Origin: Icerya purchasi
Taxonomy: Eukaryota; Arthropoda; Insecta; Hemiptera; Monophlebidae
DNA length: 64,000 bases
NCBI GenBank assembly: GCA_039619475.1
Contig: CM077116.1
Location: 99,555,164-99,619,163, forward strand
Direction of reading: 5' to 3'
Both the position numbers and the translations under genes were made by a program. The notes beneath the pieces were generated by a model, which searched no databases, was not told the origin of the DNA, and worked only from the letters and a program-made list of their open reading frames with translations. Shown one piece after another: positions 59,145 through 64,000 of the stretch. Position 1 is the first letter of the stretch; the number at the start of each line of letters is the position of its first letter.

Positions 59145-59576
59145 GTGCGGTTTACGGGAGAAAAATACTTATAAGATATTAGCTCATTTAGATACCATTA
59201 CTAGTGGAAATGACACGCATCTCAGCATACTCGTCATTATTGTAGGAATTGATAAATAATCAAAAAATTATATTCTCGTAGTTGTCGCGGTCATTTTATG
59301 ACACTGAAGCATCATGATGTGCGGTGTTTGCATTCCTTTTGATCCTTTTTTTTTATTTTTTTTTCATTATGCTAAAGTGATGGAAAGAAGTTCGCTTCTG
59401 AACCTTTAAAATGATACTTGAATCGCGAAAGGCAGTTGCGTTCAAGATTCTTAACAGTAAGTCGAGCTAGCCTCGATAAGGTTTCGTGAATTACACTTTT
59501 CATAGTGTGCACTACATGTGAAAAATTTTTTTGGCAATATATACGTTTTTTAAGTGATGCACGGAGCGATTACGGA

Positions 59577-60028
59577 AGCATCTAAAATGTAAAGCAGACA
59601 ATGAGCCGTTTTATTCGGAAAGTACCATTAAATTTGTGGGGTTTTTAAGATTCGATCAGGCAGCAGCACATTCGGTTCGTTCCGAAATATCACGGATATT
59701 TCGGAGGGTTTCATTTTAAATTATTTTTTTGTAATCAAAATTATATACATTTTTCATATGCCATATATTTCTTAAAATAGTTTACACGAGAACAATAATT
59801 TTTTCTTCAAATATATGTCTTTAATCATAATTGCTACACACTAATAATTATTTTAAAATACATTTAAAATCCTAAATTTGTAAAAATACCTTTCCTTTCT
59901 TAAAATTATAACATTATTTTTATAACTTTCACAAATTCAATACTGCTTTATTTCACTACAAGAACCCCATAAATTTAATGATATTTTCCGAATAAAATGG
60001 CTTCTCATCTGCTACATTTTAGATGATT
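59577..60028. repeat. Second inverted repeat, arms about 70 bp
   Basis: The left arm (59577-59648) and right arm (59962-60028) are reverse complements sharing ATCTAAAATGTA(A)GCAG, CCRTTTTATTCGGAAA and CATTAAATTT(G/A)TGGGGTT. The loop is about 310 bases and contains a further perfect hairpin, CCGAAATAT-CACGG-ATATTTCGG (59682-59704). Its arms differ from those of the palindrome at 58.7 kb. Confidence 0.85.
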
Positions 60029-61400
60029 GTGTGCGTTTACAGGCCGAGTAGGCACTCAGGAACGACTACTTTGGAGAGCTGTAAGAGAACTGAAGAATAA
60101 GTAAATATTTTATCAATTTTTTTGCCATTTCCTTACACTTGAACTAATATCGCATATTAAAACGAATGTACGAGTGTTGCCAAATAGTGAAATTACCGAT
60201 TGCATGAGGCGCGTAAGTATTTTTTGCCATTTTTATGAAATACGCTATTTTTCCTTTTTTTAGGAAATTTCATTTGATATCGGTAAATATGTCTTACAAA
60301 TTCAACGTGCGCGTGCGAAAGAAAGCGTACATAAATGATACAGATTTTTGTTTGAAACTTTTCTAGATCGCGGACGTGTTTTTGTCGAGAGTTTATAAAG
60401 AAATTTATTCGGCTGATACGCAAAACTTTCTAGGTTGCAGACCGTATTATTAGTTCTGTCTGCTTTTTACCCTGCCAAGATTGCCTTTGTTTTACGAGAA
60501 TCGCGGGTGAGTTGATTATTTTTCCAAACTCGCTGGTCAGTCTGCGTTAATACCAAAGTTTCTTATTACTGCGAACGATAGTTTATAAGCATGTTATCGT
60601 GACGCGTATGCATTAGAAACGACGTGCAATCCATATTCAGCATACTTTAAATTCTATTCCCTCCGCAAGAGATAGGGTAAAATTACGTGGAGTCGGAAGT
60701 TCATATTTCCTAGTTCGTCTGAGGATGACATTTTAAGCCATTTCACCGTCAATATGATATCTTAAAGTGTAGCCTTGTTATCACCACAGTTTAGTGAACT
60801 TGATTTATTAATTGATAAACTAAACTCATCTGCATAGTCTTTTTTTTTTTTTTTTGACACGCGCAGCTGTGTCTTTAATTTAATTATTAACCTTTGTCCA
60901 GTAAATTTTTCTTGACCGTAATGGGTATTTTTTTGGTTTACGATTCGTCTGTTATTGCTAAAATTCGTATGATTATGCGCCGAAACTATTTCTGTCTTTT
61001 CTTTTTTTACGAACTGTTCGATACTCTAGAAGAAAATTGGGACTCACACGAAACCTCGGATTAATATTCCGCCGTCTTCGTTGGGGTAAAAAAACTACCA
61101 TACAGACATGTCGCTTGTCGTATTTCCGTATCTAAATTGTATGCCCTTTGGTGAATGGACACATCGTCATCGTTCACCGTGCCAGGGCAGCGATATATGC
61201 TGTCAAAACCGGGAATGTTAAACAATTACAAATGACGCACCACTGCTACACCGTCCGGTCCGACAGTGAATTTCAAAAGTGCCGCTGCGCACGACCGGCG
61301 ATAAAAGAATGTGGGAGCGGTTGGCCACAATTTTTTAGTTGCCATTGCTGGTTGAGTTGTCTAGATAAAAATTCGAAAATCGCTCCAATTATTTTCGCCT
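60029..61400. other. Non-coding stretch, no gene recognised
   Basis: Poly-T at about 60840-60856. The frame at 61148-61468 runs into the SINE and has no protein motif. Confidence 0.45.
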
Positions 61401-61755
61401 ATAGCCCAGTTGCCAGAGAGCTTGGCTTCCGTTACGGAAGTCTCGATTCCGGACGACCGCAGAAATGATTACGAAAAATTAAATTAAATACTCGTTAGTA
61501 GAATCATATGGAAAGCAATGACAAGCATGCATACAATCATATGAGCGCTAGGTAGTACAGAGCAGCAGACACGCACGGGACTGCATTTGTATAACGATAT
61601 AAATCGAGCATTTACAATATCAGGTGCAAGTGTAGTCTTGCCGTGTGTACACTCACTTTGCGTATAGCAATTGCCATGAGCGCTTAGCCTATTCTGTATA
61701 GCTAGAATGTATACAGATAGGTAGCCACGATGCTCGGAATCGAGCAATACGACTG
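61401..61755 (+). repeat. tRNA-derived SINE, family A copy 2
   Basis: The 5' end is clearly tRNA-like: box A TAGCCCAGTTGCCAGAGAGC (61402-61421), an anticodon-arm hairpin GGCTTCCGTTACGGAAG, and box B GTCTCGATTCCGG (61440-61452). The body matches 7980-8312 to the end at CTCGGAATCGAGCA. This copy keeps box A, so it is the better reference. No clear target duplication or poly-A tail; the family may end in a non-A sequence copied by an unidentified LINE. Confidence 0.7.
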
Positions 61756-62389
61756 GGACCACGCGACTTACTTAAAACGGTTATAATAGCACACCCTGTT
61801 GTTTCATATTCCAAAAAAAAATTTTAAATTTTGTCGTGCAAGAACAAATTTCCAAATCCACTTCAGGAATGACGCGCTTGCGTGTAGCAACCGATTTACC
61901 ATGCGATACTAGACAGTTTTCTACCAATTGGTTAATTAAATTTCCGGTTATATTATCATGCCTTACATCGGTTTTTAGAATAGAGATCTCTATCTGTTAA
62001 AAAAGAAGAAAAAAAAACAAACTATCTCGCTCAGTACACATTGAGCTGTTGGAACCGAAATTCCTTCAGAGCATTTAAATATCCTTTTCATTTTGCGTAA
62101 ACGGACTCCGTACCGGGTGTATGGTTTCTTCAAATTTATTTGAGGAAATTTTTATTCTTGTTCCAACGAAACCGGTTCTCATAGAGTATCGAACAAAATA
62201 TTTCGTAAATTTTCCACTTCAGAATTTCGGCGCGTACGGAAATTTGTCCTCTTCCAAAATCTTCCAGTACCACTAATCATCTTTTTTGTTCCGCTAACCG
62301 CTCGCATGCATGCCTTCCGCTCCGTTTTTGTCTGAGAAAATTTTATATTTCTATACTTAATAAGTGTACTTTTTTTTCTTTCTTTACAG
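61756..62389. other. Non-coding sequence before the second exon
   Basis: No gene is visible. A pyrimidine-rich tract just before 62389 forms the acceptor of the exon at 62390. Confidence 0.45.
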
Positions 62390-62455
62390 AAGAAGAATGG
62401 AACGGATCGAATGATGCCAAAAATCGCGGGCCGACATCCTCCGAGCAAGTAGCAG
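62390..62455 (+). CDS. Putative internal exon, phase 1 at both ends
   Basis: The acceptor is CTTTTTTTTCTTTCTTTACAG (AG 62388-62389 after a long pyrimidine tract) and the donor is GCAG|GTAAT (GT 62456-62457). The 66-base segment is open in the frame set by the phase-1 donor at 13563 and adds EEEWNGSNDAKNRGPTSSEQ and two more residues. The acidic, Ser-rich character continues that of the first exon. The segment is a multiple of three, so it could be a skipped or alternative exon. The next exon would lie beyond the window. No family recognised. Confidence 0.5.
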
Positions 62456-62700
62456 GTAATATTCAGCGTTACGCGATTCCCAATTTGATCCGATTAAATT
62501 ATAAAACACATTTTGCGAGTAATTTCGATTAAAGAGGTCTTACCAAAGATATGCCGGCCACCCGGGATTTAGTTTAAAATTTAGCAAATATCACCGTTTC
62601 TCGGGGCATATTATTTTCAACTAAACCGATTGGAGAGGCTTGATCTAAGTTAATGACTACAATTTTAACGTTATTGAAACACATCTTCTGGTAATTCTTT
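62456..62700 (+). other. Intron start after the second exon
   Basis: Sequence after the donor at 62456, with no gene or repeat recognised before the palindrome at 62701. Confidence 0.4.
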
Positions 62701-62966
62701 GAATAATATTTTTAAAATCGTGAAACATTAAACCCAGAAGAAGTCTTTATTAATTAAAAATCAAAAAAAAAAAAAAAAAAAATACAAAAAATATCCCTGC
62801 ATGTTTTTGCGAACAGCGCTGCTCCACGTTGATGAGAAATACTATTCTCACGAATATGGAGCAGCATCGTTCCCCAAAACATGTCGGGATATTTTTTTTT
62901 TCTTTGTAATTTTTAATTATTAAGGACTTCTGAAGTTAATGTTTCATAATTATAAAAATATTATCT
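62701..62966. repeat. Near-continuous palindrome of about 265 bp
   Basis: The centre is TGAGAAATACTATTCTCA (62833-62850). Arms extend about 130 bases each way with matching blocks: GCTGCTCCA/TGGAGCAGC, ATATCCC(T/G)/(C)GGGATAT with ACATGTTTT, poly-A opposite poly-T, TTAATTAAAAAT, GAAACATTAA and AATAATATTTTTA. There is almost no loop, so a transcript would fold into one long hairpin. It lies 246 bases after the second exon, within the presumed next intron. Confidence 0.9.
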
Positions 62967-63721
62967 GATAACTGCAGTTTTCTCGTTCTCTTGGTAAACC
63001 ATTAATTTTTTAAGAAATATTTACATTTCTTTATTTTCGGGCTCATTCTTAAAGTATACGACGGATTCAATGTTATATGCCGCCCGGTGGCCACAACGAT
63101 TTCCACTGTTCATAAACAACCTGCTTTGGCGTCCGAATGACGCAATGTTTTTTTTGGTTTTTGTTATTTTTGCGACTTTCTCCTTAGTAAAAGTGTGTAC
63201 CGTAATCGAGTTGAAAAGATTACATTTATATCGTTTTGAACTAGACTTTTCTAATCGTAATCAGCAAACTATGTTAGCGGACAGGCTTTCCATTATGACA
63301 CACTTTCAGCGAGTCGCAGCTTAGGGAGTCGTCGGGTCAAACCACTGCCAGAACGCGCAGTGCTGAAATTTTATTCGCTCGATTACTTTTGATCGTTTTC
63401 GCTTGGACTCGATTCTCTCGATGATAAAAGCGGTTTGAAATGTTTACCTCACAGCCGTGGTCACTGGAAATTTCGAAAAATAGTCTATCGCCAGTCAGAA
63501 CTATGAATAGTCATGAATTATCGATGTCTCTAAAAGTTATTGCAACTTTTATAACCGTAATCGTAGATAGTAATGCTGTACATAGTTTGTAATTTTTTTT
63601 TTTTTAGTATATTATAATATGACGGGGAATATAAGTAACCCTTTAACTTATTGCGACGAAATTTTTCGTATGAGGTATTTTTAAGGTTAATATACATACG
63701 GTTAGGTTGTTTTTATTTAAT
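62967..63721. other. Non-coding stretch, no gene recognised
   Basis: The frame 63070-63324 has no motif and I do not call it. Nothing else is seen. Confidence 0.45.
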
Positions 63722-64000
63722 TCCCTCTGTCATCATCATTTGGTCGAGTACCCTAGAGGGGTGTCATGATCATGGCCTACGCTGATTTAATTATTTTCCG
63801 TCATTGTTTGCGATTCCCTGCTTTATGACAGGACATCTGTAAGCTCAGACCAATTGCATCCTGTATCGTACTGGTCCAGCGTGCTGGTGGTCGACCTTTT
63901 GGTCCCTTGCCTTCCACTTTCGTATCAATCAGTTAATTTTCTAAACGCATAAGATGTCAAAAAAATTTCATCTTACGGGTGAGTACAACGCTAGATAATC
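63722..64000 (-). pseudogene. RTE-like LINE 3' end, continues off the window
   Basis: On the minus strand a frame through about 63925-63815 reads GPKGRPPARWTSTIQDAIG, then AGNRKQWRKII, the usual C-terminal G-R-P-x-x-R-W and AR(N/D)RxxWRxI blocks of these endonuclease-reverse transcriptases. The 3' end, GGTACTCGACCAAATGATGATGACAG on reversal, carries the short GATGATGAC tail. The 5' part lies beyond base 64000, so its length and integrity cannot be judged. Confidence 0.65.

Larger units (their letters stand above)
13564..62389 (+). other. Inferred giant intron, about 49 kb
   Basis: The segment runs from the GTAAAA donor at 13564 to the TTTCTTTCTTTACAG acceptor at 62389. It is inferred only because the flanking exons share phase 1 and join without a stop. 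Most recognisable content is mobile DNA in both orientations, as expected for a long first intron of a large arthropod genome. Extra exons or independent genes inside it cannot be excluded; weak candidates are noted at 33.2 and 37.5 kb. Confidence 0.35.

Noticed and set aside
1..64000. CRISPR arrays, rRNA, functional tRNA genes, bacterial operons
   Set aside because: None found; sequence is eukaryotic intergenic or intronic DNA dominated by mobile elements.

Overview
This is a eukaryotic nuclear window, most likely from an insect or a close arthropod relative. The evidence is the mix of mobile elements (a Jockey-like LINE, RTE-like 3' ends, I/R1-group LINEs with an RNase H, hAT-type MITEs, tRNA-derived SINEs), insect-type initiator motifs (TCAGTY), long AT-rich non-coding stretches and many homopolymer and TA runs. 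There are no bacterial operons, no rRNA, no CRISPR array and no convincing functional tRNA. I cannot name the species.

Host gene content is very sparse. The best candidate gene is on the + strand. A short coding exon at 13437-13563 starts with ATG, ends in a phase-1 GT donor, and has a GC-richer promoter-like region upstream with a palindromic NRF-1-type site and an initiator. A second exon at 62390-62455 is flanked by a good acceptor and a GT donor, is also phase 1, and continues the frame with similar Ser/acidic composition. If they belong together, most of the window is one intron of about 49 kb. I do not recognise the protein. Two TATA/Inr promoter-like signals at about 37.5 and 37.87 kb have no recognisable gene behind them.

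Most of what can be identified is mobile DNA. Layout: SINE-like and inverted repeats at 2.8-3.2 kb; a tRNA-derived SINE at 8.0 kb, a TIR MITE at 8.4-9.0 kb and a decayed AT-rich reverse transcriptase at 9.0-9.9 kb; the first exon and promoter at 13 kb; a second SINE at 17.1 kb, a hAT MITE with 8-bp target duplication at 18.0-18.4 kb and an RTE 3' remnant at 18.7 kb; a cluster of LINE pieces at 27.4-30.8 kb (5'-truncated Jockey-like copy with target duplication, RTE 3' end, RNase H fragment); tandem repeats and a TIR element with internal duplication at 35.8-37.2 kb; a nearly full-length, mutated I/R1-group LINE on the - strand at 42.0-48.3 kb with an Asn-rich tract in its gag-like ORF; an RT remnant at 48.6-49.2 kb; a 3' fragment of a related LINE at 51.1-51.6 kb; another related, open but 5'-truncated LINE at 53.5-55.3 kb, inserted in the terminal repeats of a DNA transposon remnant; a second hAT MITE at 57.0-57.3 kb; three large palindromes at 58.7, 59.6 and 62.8 kb; a second copy of the 8.0-kb SINE at 61.4 kb; and an RTE 3' end running off the right edge.

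The genes here do not form a pathway. The parts that act together are within elements: ORF1 nucleic-acid binding, endonuclease, reverse transcriptase and RNase H of the I/R1-group LINE, and the SINEs and MITEs that rely on enzymes made elsewhere. All boundaries, motifs and repeat matches were read by eye; no alignment or database search was run.
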